In this document: positions 24,793 through 34,354 of the stretch, one piece after another
Layout of the letters: each line of letters starts with the position of its first letter
How positions within the stretch are numbered: the stretch's first letter is position 1
Assembly (NCBI GenBank): GCA_900315035.1
Contig: OMXO01000026.1
Span: 1-64,000, forward strand
Reading direction: 5' to 3'
From: an uncultured Prevotella sp.
GTDB taxonomy: Bacteria; Bacteroidota; Bacteroidia; Bacteroidales; Bacteroidaceae
Length of the DNA: 64,000 bases
Position numbers and translations under genes: made by a program
The notes under the pieces: model-generated
The model's input: the letters and a program-made list of their open reading frames with translations, nothing else
What the model was told of the DNA's origin: nothing
Database searches by the model: none

Positions 24793-25803
24793 ATGAAGAA
24801 GATTCTTGGATATATACTGTTCACACTGGCCGTCGTCTCTTGCGGAGATAAACGGCAGACCTTCCTGCTCGAAGGCTCCTTCAAGGGCTTCAACCAGGGT
24901 GAACTGTATATCTACGGCGCAGATGGTACCCGTCCGCTGGATACCATCGCCGTAGTCAAGGGTCAGTTTCGCTATGAGATTCCACTCGAAGACTCCACTA
25001 CATTCGTACTGGTCTTCCCCAACTTCTCTGAGCTACCTGTCTTTGGCATGAAAGGAGCTAACGTCAAGATTAACGGTGATGCCTCCCACTTAAGAGAAGC
25101 TGATATCTCTGGCACCGATGAGAATGAGGATTTTACAAAATTCAGACAAAAGACCAGTCATCAGACACCACCAGAATTCAGCCTGTCAGTAGCGCAGTTC
25201 ATCAAGGAGAATCCCACCTCCCCCTTCGCCATCTATCTGATGAGGAAGTATTACATCCAAATATCTGAGCCCAACTATCCTAAAGCCATTGAGGTAGCAG
25301 AAGCCATCTTGAAAGCCAATCCTGATGCAGAAAACCTCAAGAACGACATTAAACGGATGGAAGGTAAGAAATATTTGAAAGATGGTGGCAGATTGCCTGC
25401 CTTCACCATGACTGACATTAATGGCAATGCCATAAAATCGTCTGATCTTAATGCCAAACTGAATGTCATCACTGTCTGGAGTAGTTGGAACTATGAAAGC
25501 CAGAGCATCCAGCGGCAACTGGCCTCCAAGAAAGAGCAATACGACAGCGACCTGAAAATCATCAGTATCTGTATCGATGCTGATGTGAAGAACTGTCGCC
25601 AGAAGGTTAATCGCGATTCCCTAAAATGGAGCACCATCTGCGACGGGAAAATGTGGGAAACGCCATTACTGATGCAGATAGGATTATCTTTTGTGCCAGA
25701 CAATATCATTACCGACAGTCAGGGTAAGATACTTGCACACTCGCTGAACCTACGAGATCTCATGGACAAGATAGACAAAACACTGGATAAAAAAGAAGAA
25801 TAA
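24793..25803 (+). CDS. DUF4369/thioredoxin-like lipoprotein without CxxC
   Basis: A 336-aa lipoprotein (signal peptide ending VVSCGD). The N-terminal half matches the DUF4369 beta domain, and the C-terminal half is a TlpA/AhpC-type thioredoxin fold (LPAFTMTDINGNAIKSSDL). The catalytic position, normally WCxxC after the second strand, reads WSSWNYES, so no redox-active pair is present. It is therefore unlikely to be an oxidoreductase and may be a binding or scaffold protein. It sits between the OmpA-like/TPR lipoprotein and comM. Confidence 0.75.
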   Translation: MKKILGYILFTLAVVSCGDKRQTFLLEGSFKGFNQGELYIYGADGTRPLDTIAVVKGQFRYEIPLEDSTTFVLVFPNFSELPVFGMKGANVKINGDASHLREADISGTDENEDFTKFRQKTSHQTPPEFSLSVAQFIKENPTSPFAIYLMRKYYIQISEPNYPKAIEVAEAILKANPDAENLKNDIKRMEGKKYLKDGGRLPAFTMTDINGNAIKSSDLNAKLNVITVWSSWNYESQSIQRQLASKKEQYDSDLKIISICIDADVKNCRQKVNRDSLKWSTICDGKMWETPLLMQIGLSFVPDNIITDSQGKILAHSLNLRDLMDKIDKTLDKKEE

Positions 25804-25847
25804 GACAACAATCATCCTAAAAACATATTTCTCTTAAATCACATACT

Positions 25848-27395
25848 ATGCTGGTAAAAACATTCTGCGCTGAGGTCATGGGACTGGAAGCAACTACCAT
25901 CACCATCGAAGTCAATATGACGAGAGGCGTCATGTTCCATCTGTCTGGATTGGCAGATACTGCTGTCAAAGAGAGTTACGACCGTATCCGTGCGGCCATC
26001 ACCAACATTGGCCTTAAACCACCGACAGCCGAGCTGACCATTAATCTTTCACCTGCTGATATCCGCAAGGAGGGAAGTGGTTACGACCTGCCATTGGCTA
26101 TTGGCATCCTTGCTGCCCACAGTAAGGTGAGCGATGGCATGCTATCTGACTATATGATGATTGGCGAACTTGGTCTCGATGGAAAGTTGAAACCAGTCAA
26201 CGGTATCCTTCCTGTTGCCATCCTTGCACGAAAGGAGAAATTCAAAGGCTTGTTTGTACCCCGTGAAAATGCTCGTGAAGCTGCCGTCGTAGATCAACTC
26301 GATGTCTATGGCATGGATAATCTCACTGACGTTATCAGTTTCCTAAATGGCAGCGATCAATTTGAGCCTACAATGGTGGATACACGCAAAGAGTTCTACG
26401 AACAACAATATAGGTTTGATCTTGATTTCTCAGATGTTAAGGGTCAGGAGAGTGTAAAACGCGCATTGGAAATTGCTGCTGCCGGTGGTCATAACATCAT
26501 CATGATTGGCAGCCCTGGTAGCGGTAAATCAATGATGGCCAAACGTCTGCCAAGTATTCTACCACCACTCTCTTTGGCAGAGAGTTTAGAAACGACCCAG
26601 ATTCACTCAGTAGCAGGCAAGTTGTCGAGCGGCACATCTCTGATTTCACAGCGGCCTTTCAGAAGTCCCCACCATACCGTTTCCCAGGTAGCGATGACTG
26701 GCGGTGGCAACAGAGCCTTGCCAGGCGAGGTCAGCATGGCCCATAACGGTGTGCTCTTTCTCGATGAGTTGCCAGAGTTCAACAAGAGTACTCTCGAAGT
26801 GCTACGCCAGCCACTCGAAGACCGTAAAATCACTATCTCACGAGCAAAATACACCGTGGAATACCCCTGTTCCTTTATGTTTGTTGCCTCGATGAACCCT
26901 TGCCCATGCGGGTATTATGGTGATCCTACGCACCATTGTGTCTGTACGCCTGGTCAGATTAGCCGGTATCTCTCCAAGATCAGTGGTCCACTACTCGATC
27001 GTATAGACCTCCATTGTGAGGTGGCCGTTGTGCCATTCAAACAACTCTCAGAGATGCAGCAAGGGGAGCCCAGTGAAACCATTCGTGAGCGCGTTATCAA
27101 GGCACGCCATATTCAGGAAGTCCGATACAAGGACTTTAAGGGTATCCATTGCAATGCCCAAATGACAGAACGGATGATCCACCATTTTGCTGAGCCCGAT
27201 GCCCAAAGTCTCGACATGCTACGCATGGCTATGGAACGCCTTTCACTTTCTGCCCGTGCCTATAGTCGTATCCTCAAGGTAGCCCGTACTATCGCTGATC
27301 TGGAAGGTTTGGAGAAAGTGCAAGCACACCACATAGCCGAGGCTATCGGGTACCGAAGCCTTGACCGTGGTGACTGGGCCGAGAGGAGCCACTAA
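25848..27395 (+). CDS. comM: YifB/ComM family Mg-chelatase-like ATPase
   Basis: A 515-aa AAA+ protein. The N-terminal ChlI/Lon-protease-like domain (about 1-170) is followed by the Mg-chelatase ATPase with Walker A GSPGSGKSMM near residue 222, Walker B VLFLDELPEF near 300, and a C-terminal lid. ComM is a branch-migration helicase that aids integration of foreign DNA during transformation. The length is normal. It is 44 nt downstream of the DUF4369 gene. Confidence 0.92.
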   Translation: MLVKTFCAEVMGLEATTITIEVNMTRGVMFHLSGLADTAVKESYDRIRAAITNIGLKPPTAELTINLSPADIRKEGSGYDLPLAIGILAAHSKVSDGMLSDYMMIGELGLDGKLKPVNGILPVAILARKEKFKGLFVPRENAREAAVVDQLDVYGMDNLTDVISFLNGSDQFEPTMVDTRKEFYEQQYRFDLDFSDVKGQESVKRALEIAAAGGHNIIMIGSPGSGKSMMAKRLPSILPPLSLAESLETTQIHSVAGKLSSGTSLISQRPFRSPHHTVSQVAMTGGGNRALPGEVSMAHNGVLFLDELPEFNKSTLEVLRQPLEDRKITISRAKYTVEYPCSFMFVASMNPCPCGYYGDPTHHCVCTPGQISRYLSKISGPLLDRIDLHCEVAVVPFKQLSEMQQGEPSETIRERVIKARHIQEVRYKDFKGIHCNAQMTERMIHHFAEPDAQSLDMLRMAMERLSLSARAYSRILKVARTIADLEGLEKVQAHHIAEAIGYRSLDRGDWAERSH

Positions 27396-27406
27396 GCAGA
27401 AAGAGC

Positions 27407-28900
27407 CTATGAGTGGAGATCGAGCATGAAACGGGCTCCCTTGTGGAACTCCGGATCGATGTCGAGGTCACCATTCATCTTCAAGGCCATCTGACGGCAA
27501 ATAGGCAGGCCAAGGCCATCGCCTGTGGTGAGGTCTCTGATCTCAAGGAACGGTTTGAAAACATCCTCACGCTTCTCCTCTGGGATACCACACCCCGTAT
27601 CAGAAACTAAGAACTGATGAGCGTGTGCACCACGTTTCTTATAGTCAAGCCAGATATTACCGCCTTCAGGTGTATAAATGGCTGCATTATTCAAAAGGTG
27701 AAGCAGAATATGCGATACATACTCCTTATTGATTTTAGCGCTCATGTTCGGAGCGTTCACTTTCAGCGTCACATCAGCTTTTACCTTATCACGGATCTGA
27801 TCCATCAGTCCCTCACAGAATGCCGGCAACTGAACATCCTCAAATTCTATCGGGGCATCAGAATTCTCCAGTTCCGACAAGGTCTGAATATGACTGGAGA
27901 AGTCGAGTAATGCCTGCACTTCAGGCTGCTTTTTATCGAGTTTCTGCAACGTAGGATCCAGTTGTGCTGAGATATTACTGATGAACTTAGCTTTCAGGGC
28001 ATTGTTCTCATCAGAAATCTTAATCAATTTCTTCTGCTTACGGGTAAGTAAGATAAATCGCATCAAGATAACAGCTCCCACAACTAAAGCAGCAGCCAAG
28101 GCTGCAGCCAGGATACCAAGTCCAATGATGATGGCCTGACGTGTAGTCAAAGAACTGTCCTTATCAGCAATGATGGCTTCGTTATCAGCAATCTGCTTCT
28201 TCAAAGCTCCTATTTCATCAGCCCGCTTCAAGGCATTTGTAGAGTCCTTCCATGCAAGATAGTTGCTATAAGACTGTGCTACCATATTAGCACTACCCGA
28301 CTTACGTCCATTGGCAATCAACGTCTTGTAAACTTCTTCCACCTTATCATACTCCTTGGAAGCCGTCAGTTTATCGGCCATTTCCTTGAACACAGCATTA
28401 CCCTTTGCATTTTGTCCAAGGGTATAGTAATAAATCGCCTTGGTATAAAGCAGATCGTTCTTTACATCTTCATCACTACCCGTATTGGCATAATTCTCCA
28501 TCGCCTTCAAATGCTCTGCGGCCGAAGCACTTCTGCTCATGCGCATATACATCTGATAACGCTCTTTGGAGACATAGTAATGCAAAGGTGCGCTGGCAAT
28601 GGCTCCCTGAGTCTTGGCTGAGATAGTCTGGTCAACCCGACGCAAAAAGTCGAATGCCTCTTGATAACAATTGTCCTTATAATAAAGTGCTGTAGCCTTA
28701 GCTGCACAGTCCACACTCTGTTTCATCTGCCCTTTATTAGCATAATCTTCAAAAGCACGGACATAGCAATAACGGGCACTAATAAACTTTCCCGCCTCAG
28801 CTTCCGATTCTGCACGCTGTTGTAACTCGCTCTTCTGGGCATTGATAAAGGTGCAACAGAAGAACAAATTCAAAAGTAAGACAAATACCTTTTTGCTCAT
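27407..28900 (-). CDS. Histidine kinase-like protein lacking the phosphoacceptor His
   Basis: A 497-aa protein: signal peptide (ending FINAQ), TPR-like helical sensor region (residues 22-235), coiled coil, membrane segment 256-285, a degenerate dimerisation helix and a HATPase domain. The ATPase boxes look intact: N box LLNNAAIYTPEGG, G1 DTGCGIPE, G2 GDGLGLPI. The H box reads FISNISAQLDP (306-316), with Ala at 312 where His is expected. It may regulate a partner kinase or bind ATP without autophosphorylation. No response regulator is adjacent. Confidence 0.75.
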   Translation of the reverse strand: MSKKVFVLLLNLFFCCTFINAQKSELQQRAESEAEAGKFISARYCYVRAFEDYANKGQMKQSVDCAAKATALYYKDNCYQEAFDFLRRVDQTISAKTQGAIASAPLHYYVSKERYQMYMRMSRSASAAEHLKAMENYANTGSDEDVKNDLLYTKAIYYYTLGQNAKGNAVFKEMADKLTASKEYDKVEEVYKTLIANGRKSGSANMVAQSYSNYLAWKDSTNALKRADEIGALKKQIADNEAIIADKDSSLTTRQAIIIGLGILAAALAAALVVGAVILMRFILLTRKQKKLIKISDENNALKAKFISNISAQLDPTLQKLDKKQPEVQALLDFSSHIQTLSELENSDAPIEFEDVQLPAFCEGLMDQIRDKVKADVTLKVNAPNMSAKINKEYVSHILLHLLNNAAIYTPEGGNIWLDYKKRGAHAHQFLVSDTGCGIPEEKREDVFKPFLEIRDLTTGDGLGLPICRQMALKMNGDLDIDPEFHKGARFMLDLHS

Positions 28901-28928
28901 AATGTAATTCTAAACTATTTTATTACTG

Positions 28929-28936
28929 CAAAGGTA
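28929..28936 (-). promoter_or_regulatory. -7 element of the degenerate kinase gene
   Basis: TACCTTTG on the minus strand, about 30 nt before the ATG at 28900. It is divergent from the MBOAT promoter. Confidence 0.6.
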
Positions 28937-29008
28937 AGCATTTATTTGATTTCAGCAAAATTTTTCAGTTTTTTTATTGGGAATGTTGGCCATATCGGAT
29001 AAAAGACT

Positions 29009-29016
29009 TAACTTTG
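29009..29016 (+). promoter_or_regulatory. -7 element of the MBOAT-DHHW operon
   Basis: TAACTTTG, followed by a leader of about 37 nt to the ATG at 29060. Confidence 0.6.
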
Positions 29017-29059
29017 CACACAGATAAACTGCAATCCTAATCACATCATCCCGCTGTCA

Positions 29060-30490
29060 ATGGTATTCTCAGATTTGTTATTCCTCTTTGTCTTCCTACC
29101 AGCTTTCTCCCTGTGTTATCTGGCAGCAACATGGTTGGGGGAAACCATTCACAGCCATACCCCCAAAAATATAGTACTGGTCATCTTCTCCTTGCTCTTC
29201 TATGCATGGGGTGAGCCTGTCTATGTTCTCTTGATGCTCTTCTGCACCATACTGAATTATCTCGCTGGCTTGGGCATCGGCCACACCCAAGGTTCAACTC
29301 GCAAATGGACGCTCATTGTCGGATTGACTGGTAACATCTTGATTCTGAGCACTTTCAAGTATCTGAGTTTCTTTATCCAACAACTGGCAACTATCGGCAT
29401 CCATGTAACCGACCCCAGAATTGCATTGCCCATTGGTATCAGTTTCTATACATTCCAGGCTATTTCCTATCTGATTGATGTCTATCGTCAAGAAGCTCCC
29501 ATGCAACGGCATTTCGGCGGGCTGCTACTATATATCTCTATGTTTCCCCAACTTATAGCAGGTCCTATCGTGCGCTATAACACTGTGGCACGGGATATTA
29601 GCAAGCGTATAGCTACTTCCAAGGATATAGCCGATGGCATCTACCGTTTTGTCATCGGCCTGGGCAAGAAGGTCATCTTTGCCAACCAATTGTCTGAGAT
29701 CTCCGACCAGTTTCTCGCCAGTAGCATACAAGACCTCACCACAACAGGAGCCTGGGTTGGCATCATCGCGTTCACTCTCCAGATTTACTTCGACTTCTCT
29801 GGCTATAGTGATATGGCCATCGGAATGGGGCGTTGCCTTGGTTTTCATTTCAACGAGAACTTCCGTCACCCTTACTGCTGTGACACCGTTACCGATTTCT
29901 GGCGACGCTGGCATATCTCGCTAGGTAGCTTTTTTCGCGATTATCTGTATATCCCTTTGGGGGGCAATCGCCGCCATCAGGCACTCAATATTCTTCTGGT
30001 GTGGTTCCTTACGGGGATGTGGCACGGAGCCAGTTGGAATTTCATCATCTGGGGTATTTATTTCGGTTTCATCGTAACAGTCGAGAAATACACGATTCTA
30101 CGCATCCGCCAACACATTCCTTCACCTTTGCTCCACCTCTATAGTCTGACACTCGTTATTGTCGGCTGGGGCATTTTCTACTTTGACGATAGTAGCAAGA
30201 TGGTGCACTTCTTTGAGATCTGCTTCGGGCAGAGTGCAGTCTTTCACGACTATATCACTATCAGCGCACTGGCTGATAACTGTTGGCTTTGGGTGACATG
30301 TCTGCTTTTCTGTATGCCTCTACGGAATCGTATTGAGACTCTGCTAAAGGGATATACCAATAGCAGAGGAACCATACAGGAGTCACTGCTTCTCATTGGG
30401 CGCTTGACGCTCTCCATTCTTTTGATAGTACTGAGTGTTGCCCTGCTCGTCGGAGACACGATTAATGCATTCATTTACACCCGATTCTAA
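29060..30490 (+). CDS. MBOAT family O-acyltransferase (AlgI-like)
   Basis: A 476-aa polytopic membrane protein of the MBOAT family, about 11-12 membrane segments. The family motifs are QLIAGPIVRY near residue 163, the DFSGYSDMAIGMG segment near 255, and the invariant His in LTGMWHGASWNF near 320. It probably moves acyl (acetyl) groups across the membrane for O-acetylation of a surface polysaccharide. The next gene encodes the exported partner, as in alginate acetylation AlgI/AlgX. Confidence 0.92.
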   Translation: MVFSDLLFLFVFLPAFSLCYLAATWLGETIHSHTPKNIVLVIFSLLFYAWGEPVYVLLMLFCTILNYLAGLGIGHTQGSTRKWTLIVGLTGNILILSTFKYLSFFIQQLATIGIHVTDPRIALPIGISFYTFQAISYLIDVYRQEAPMQRHFGGLLLYISMFPQLIAGPIVRYNTVARDISKRIATSKDIADGIYRFVIGLGKKVIFANQLSEISDQFLASSIQDLTTTGAWVGIIAFTLQIYFDFSGYSDMAIGMGRCLGFHFNENFRHPYCCDTVTDFWRRWHISLGSFFRDYLYIPLGGNRRHQALNILLVWFLTGMWHGASWNFIIWGIYFGFIVTVEKYTILRIRQHIPSPLLHLYSLTLVIVGWGIFYFDDSSKMVHFFEICFGQSAVFHDYITISALADNCWLWVTCLLFCMPLRNRIETLLKGYTNSRGTIQESLLLIGRLTLSILLIVLSVALLVGDTINAFIYTRF

Positions 30491-30494
30491 AGCC

Positions 30495-31829
30495 ATGCGA
30501 TACAACAAAGTCTATCTGATAATCATCTGCCTGCTGTTGGCCGCTTTGGCAATAGTCTTCAATACTTTTCCACGCAGCACCTTCTCTGAACTGGAGAAGC
30601 GTGAACTGGCCAGATTTCCGGAATTTACCACTGAGAGACTTCTAAACGGCACTTTTACCTATGAGGTCTCATCGTGGTTCAGCGACAGTGAACCATTCCG
30701 AGATCACTTCATGTGGCTGAATATGCAAGTGAAAGACCTTATCCGGCTGAATACAGGCGATGAGAATGTCAGTTTCCATGCCGCAAAGACAAAACCCGAG
30801 GACCATATAGCCTCTGAGACCAAGAAAGTGACTATACCCCCCAAAACAGAAGAGCCCTATGTTTACGAGAACCACATTACAGCCAACGAGAACGCGAAGA
30901 TTACCCACGCAGGAATCATCATCGTCGGTTCTGGAAAAAAGGTGCGGGCACTGATGGCCTACGGCGGTTCTGAGAATGGCAGCACGGGTTACGCACAAGC
31001 TGCTAACCAATATAAAGACAGTTTCCCTGATGTAAATGTCTATTGTATGGTCATCCCAACCGCTGTAGAATATTACTGTCCTGACAAAGTAAGAAACCGC
31101 ACCTGTCCGCAACGTCCGACCATCACGCATATTTTCCGTAACTTGTCAGCAAAAGTAAAACCCGTGGACATCTATGCGGAATTAGGTAGGCATGCCAATG
31201 AAGATATCTATCTGCGTACAGACCATCACTGGGCAGCTCTTGGTGCCTACTATGCCGCCAAAAAGTTTGCCGAGGTGGCAGGTGTGCCCTTCCGCCCTTT
31301 GTCGGCTTATGACAAGAAAATCATCCACAATTTTGTGGGAAACATGTACGGATATTCTCAAGATATAGCCGTAAGAAATGCCCCAGAAGACTTCGTCTAT
31401 TACGTCCCGCGCGATGTCGCTTATAGCACGACCTATACCGACTACACTATCGACAAGAACTATCGTGTTGTCAGCATGGGCAGCCCGCATCAAGGAACAT
31501 TCTTTCAACACTTCAAAAATGGTAGTGGAGCAGCCTACTGCACGTTTATGGGCAGCGATGCCCGCATTACCCGTGTTGAGACAAGCACCCACAACGGTCG
31601 ACGCCTGCTCATCCTAAAAGACAGTTTCGGCAACGCCATACCGGGCTATCTCTTCTACTCCTTCGAACAGGTACACGTCATCGACTCGCGCTATTTCACC
31701 ATGAATATGGTAGAATATGTCAGAACCAATGGAATAACCGATATCCTCTTCGCCAATAACATCTTCAAAGCCTACTCCAACAATACCTATACAAAGTATA
31801 TCAAGTATTTGTCACAGACCACTAATTAG
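30495..31829 (+). CDS. DHHW (AlgX/AlgJ-like) acetyltransferase partner
   Basis: A 444-aa protein with an N-terminal membrane anchor (residues 6-25) and an SGNH-like external domain. The family-defining YLRTDHHWAALGAYYAAK is near residue 238, and the Ser motif ILKDSFGNAIPGYL near 374 completes the triad. It most likely transfers the acetyl group delivered by the MBOAT protein to a polysaccharide. Start ATG 30495 was chosen, since an earlier frame lies within the MBOAT gene. The stop shares an 8-bp palindrome with the convergent AsmA-like gene. Confidence 0.88.
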   Translation: MRYNKVYLIIICLLLAALAIVFNTFPRSTFSELEKRELARFPEFTTERLLNGTFTYEVSSWFSDSEPFRDHFMWLNMQVKDLIRLNTGDENVSFHAAKTKPEDHIASETKKVTIPPKTEEPYVYENHITANENAKITHAGIIIVGSGKKVRALMAYGGSENGSTGYAQAANQYKDSFPDVNVYCMVIPTAVEYYCPDKVRNRTCPQRPTITHIFRNLSAKVKPVDIYAELGRHANEDIYLRTDHHWAALGAYYAAKKFAEVAGVPFRPLSAYDKKIIHNFVGNMYGYSQDIAVRNAPEDFVYYVPRDVAYSTTYTDYTIDKNYRVVSMGSPHQGTFFQHFKNGSGAAYCTFMGSDARITRVETSTHNGRRLLILKDSFGNAIPGYLFYSFEQVHVIDSRYFTMNMVEYVRTNGITDILFANNIFKAYSNNTYTKYIKYLSQTTN

Positions 31830-33855
31830 CCGACTCGTCTTTTTTCTTCTTTTTAAAGAGGCGCTTAAAGAATGACTCCTTCTTAGGTGGCTCCTCAGTG
31901 GCTTTTGTATCGGTTGATTGCTTCTTTTTAGTCTGTTTCTTATCGGTTTTATCATCTTCGTCTGAGCTTTTCTTTTTAAACAGATCTATCAGTTTTCCTT
32001 TCAACCTGGGTTTTACCTTGACATTGCTAACCTTGTCGATATCCGTAAACGAGAAGTCAAAGCCCCACTTCAGGCTCTTGAGGTGATCAACACTGCCTTC
32101 CACATATCCACCATTACTCTTGATATCAACCTTCAGTTCCTTCAACTTAACTCCCTTATAAGCAACCTCATAAACAAGCGCATCAACTGTTCCATAAGGC
32201 ATCTTACCACCAGTTTTCTTGCGTAACGCTGCTGTACGTTGTTTGTCGATATCCACCTTGAAGTCGGCTTGCAAACCAACATCACCGAAATCCTTCGAAC
32301 CCAGTAATTTTCCTAAATGTATCTTCTTGGTATCAATGTGGCCGGTGATATAATGGTTAAGATCATCAATAGTAAAATTAAAAGCCATATTACCCACAGC
32401 AGAGCCTAGCACACCTTTAAACAGCTCATGCTTCCAGATGACATTGAAGTCGCCTGTATAGGTAAGCGTACCCAGGTTATCCAACTGCTTCATCATCATC
32501 TTCTTCACAACGAACTGATTGATAATTTCCTGCTTGACCTTACCCTTGGCTATCATTTTCTTAACGTGGAAATGAACATTGAGTTTCTCTTTCTCCTTCA
32601 AGTGGTCAATACCGCCATCAGCCGCTATCGTCAACAGTTTGTCAGGCGTATTCACATGAACATCTCTGAAAGTAAGGGTACTGTCGGTACCGCTGAACAC
32701 GACACTCAACTCCAACGGCATCTTGAAGTTCTTCAATACTGGAGCAAAAGGTCGCGCGATATCACGTAATTCCGTCGTGCCCTTGATGGTCGAGGTCTGG
32801 AACGAGAATTTCCGACCCTTCTTCTTGCTGGGCAAAACGACTGTAGCACTGTCGAACTTCAGCACCGTACTCTCCTGCTGAACGGTAATATCCTTGACAT
32901 GAGCAATCCCCTTGCTGATGCCGGCCCTCAGCCGCAAGTCCTTCACATTGAAGCCCGTCACACTGTCTCTGGCCACAAACCTCGTCAGTTGGAAGTTGAG
33001 GGTATCATTCTTCAAATCCAGATGATTCAGCAGCAGTTCAGCATGAGCGATGACATCCACATGACCGGCATCAAAGAACCCCCTCTTCGGTCTGTTGGCA
33101 TTTTTACGTGGCTTATGATTATCAATCGTAAAATGCAGACTGTCGAGAATCACCTGCTGACGCTCATCCTTTCCGACGATAGTCGTAGTGCCGATGCTAA
33201 GACTACGAGTCTGAGGTCCTTTCTTGGTCATCGCCTCCATTTTCCCACTCAGATGAGTGATCTTAGCTTCCTGGCTCCCCGTCCAGTGAAGGTCGTAGGT
33301 CAGTTTTTCCAGATAGAAGGTGTCTCTATTGAAGACAACATCGATTCTGCCAATCATCGCGTCCTTCACCTCAAATGTCAGGCGAGTGTCCACAGTATCC
33401 TTTTTTTCTTCTGTTTTCTGCTGCTTCTTCTTAGCCTTGTCACTCTTGAAAGCATCTACCACAAACTGGAAATTGGCCTCGCTACCTTCAGGTTTGTAGA
33501 GACGGGCCTTTACACCTTCCAGACGGGCATAAGTAACCTTGAAATGATCTCGGAGCATGCCCCAGCAGTCAAGATTGACAGCTAATCGCTCCACCTTAAG
33601 CATCTGTCGATGCTCGCGGTCTTCAACATCCATGCCATATAATCCGACTTTAAACTTGAAGAAATCGACATGGATGCTATCAATAGAAACTTTGGTCTGT
33701 AGTTTCTCCTCCAGCAGTTCCGTTGCATGAGTAAGCATTTTCTGCTGGAAAGACCTGGAGTTAAGTACAAGTGTTGCGGACACTAATAATACAATTAATG
33801 TAACCAGCAAGCCACCAAGGATTTTTAGCCCTAAAACTACAAAACGTTTCATCAT
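31822..33855 (-). CDS. AsmA-family protein
   Basis: A 677-aa protein with an N-terminal membrane anchor (residues 6-30) and a long beta-rich region made of AsmA/TamB-like repeats, ending in a Lys/Ser/Glu-rich low-complexity tail (KKKQSTD...FKKKKKDE). Family members bridge the envelope and are thought to carry lipids to the outer membrane. I set the start at ATG 33855 (MMKRF) because the -7 element lies at 33871-33878. The final codons overlap the DHHW gene by 8 bp. Confidence 0.8.
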   Translation of the reverse strand: MMKRFVVLGLKILGGLLVTLIVLLVSATLVLNSRSFQQKMLTHATELLEEKLQTKVSIDSIHVDFFKFKVGLYGMDVEDREHRQMLKVERLAVNLDCWGMLRDHFKVTYARLEGVKARLYKPEGSEANFQFVVDAFKSDKAKKKQQKTEEKKDTVDTRLTFEVKDAMIGRIDVVFNRDTFYLEKLTYDLHWTGSQEAKITHLSGKMEAMTKKGPQTRSLSIGTTTIVGKDERQQVILDSLHFTIDNHKPRKNANRPKRGFFDAGHVDVIAHAELLLNHLDLKNDTLNFQLTRFVARDSVTGFNVKDLRLRAGISKGIAHVKDITVQQESTVLKFDSATVVLPSKKKGRKFSFQTSTIKGTTELRDIARPFAPVLKNFKMPLELSVVFSGTDSTLTFRDVHVNTPDKLLTIAADGGIDHLKEKEKLNVHFHVKKMIAKGKVKQEIINQFVVKKMMMKQLDNLGTLTYTGDFNVIWKHELFKGVLGSAVGNMAFNFTIDDLNHYITGHIDTKKIHLGKLLGSKDFGDVGLQADFKVDIDKQRTAALRKKTGGKMPYGTVDALVYEVAYKGVKLKELKVDIKSNGGYVEGSVDHLKSLKWGFDFSFTDIDKVSNVKVKPRLKGKLIDLFKKKSSDEDDKTDKKQTKKKQSTDTKATEEPPKKESFFKRLFKKKKKDESAN

Positions 33856-33860
33856 AAACC

Positions 33861-33918
33861 TTTTTGCTGGCAAAGATACGAATAATTCTCAATAATTTTG
33901 TATCTTTGCCAGCAAAAA
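33861..33918. promoter_or_regulatory. Divergent promoters within an 18-bp inverted repeat
   Basis: The sequence TATCTTTGCCAGCAAAAA occurs on both strands (33901-33918 plus; 33861-33878 as its exact complement), 22 bp apart. Each copy contains the -7 element TATCTTTG of the gene it faces, so the AsmA-like gene and the Fur-family gene have mirror-image promoters. The dyad is a plausible operator for the adjacent Fur-family regulator. Confidence 0.7.
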
Positions 33919-33937
33919 CGAAAATAAATCTTCAAAA

Positions 33938-34354
33938 ATGGACGAAGCAACGTGCGTCAGACTGCTCGAAGAGCACGACATCAAGCCTACAGCCAACCGC
34001 ATTGTGGTAGTCAAGGCATTGGCCAGTTCAATGAATCCACAATCTTTGGCTGAGTTAGAACGGCGAATCGTAACAATCGATAAGTCGAATGTCTTCCGTG
34101 CCCTGATGCTGTTCAAGGAACATCATCTGGTACATGCTATTGAAGGAAGTAGCGACGGCACGAGATACGAACTGTGTCACAGCCACAGTCATGAGCACGA
34201 TGATGACCAACATCCACACTTCTTTTGTGAGATCTGTCAACAGACTTATTGCCTCGAAGGGACTGAGATGCCGGCACTGACTCTGCCAGAAGGCTTCGAA
34301 GCACATACAGCCAACTACATGATCAAGGGAATCTGTCCGCACTGTAAAAAATGA
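33938..34354 (+). CDS. Fur family transcriptional regulator
   Basis: A 138-aa Fur-family protein. The winged-helix DNA-binding part (ANRIVVVKALA...SNVFRALMLFKE) is followed by a His-rich dimer/metal region (HSHSHEHDDDQHPHFFCEICQ) and two CxxC pairs (CEIC, CPHC) for a structural zinc. It could be Fur, Zur or PerR, and the type cannot be told by eye. The operator candidate is the dyad directly upstream. The HAD gene follows in an ATGA overlap. Confidence 0.9.
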   Translation: MDEATCVRLLEEHDIKPTANRIVVVKALASSMNPQSLAELERRIVTIDKSNVFRALMLFKEHHLVHAIEGSSDGTRYELCHSHSHEHDDDQHPHFFCEICQQTYCLEGTEMPALTLPEGFEAHTANYMIKGICPHCKK

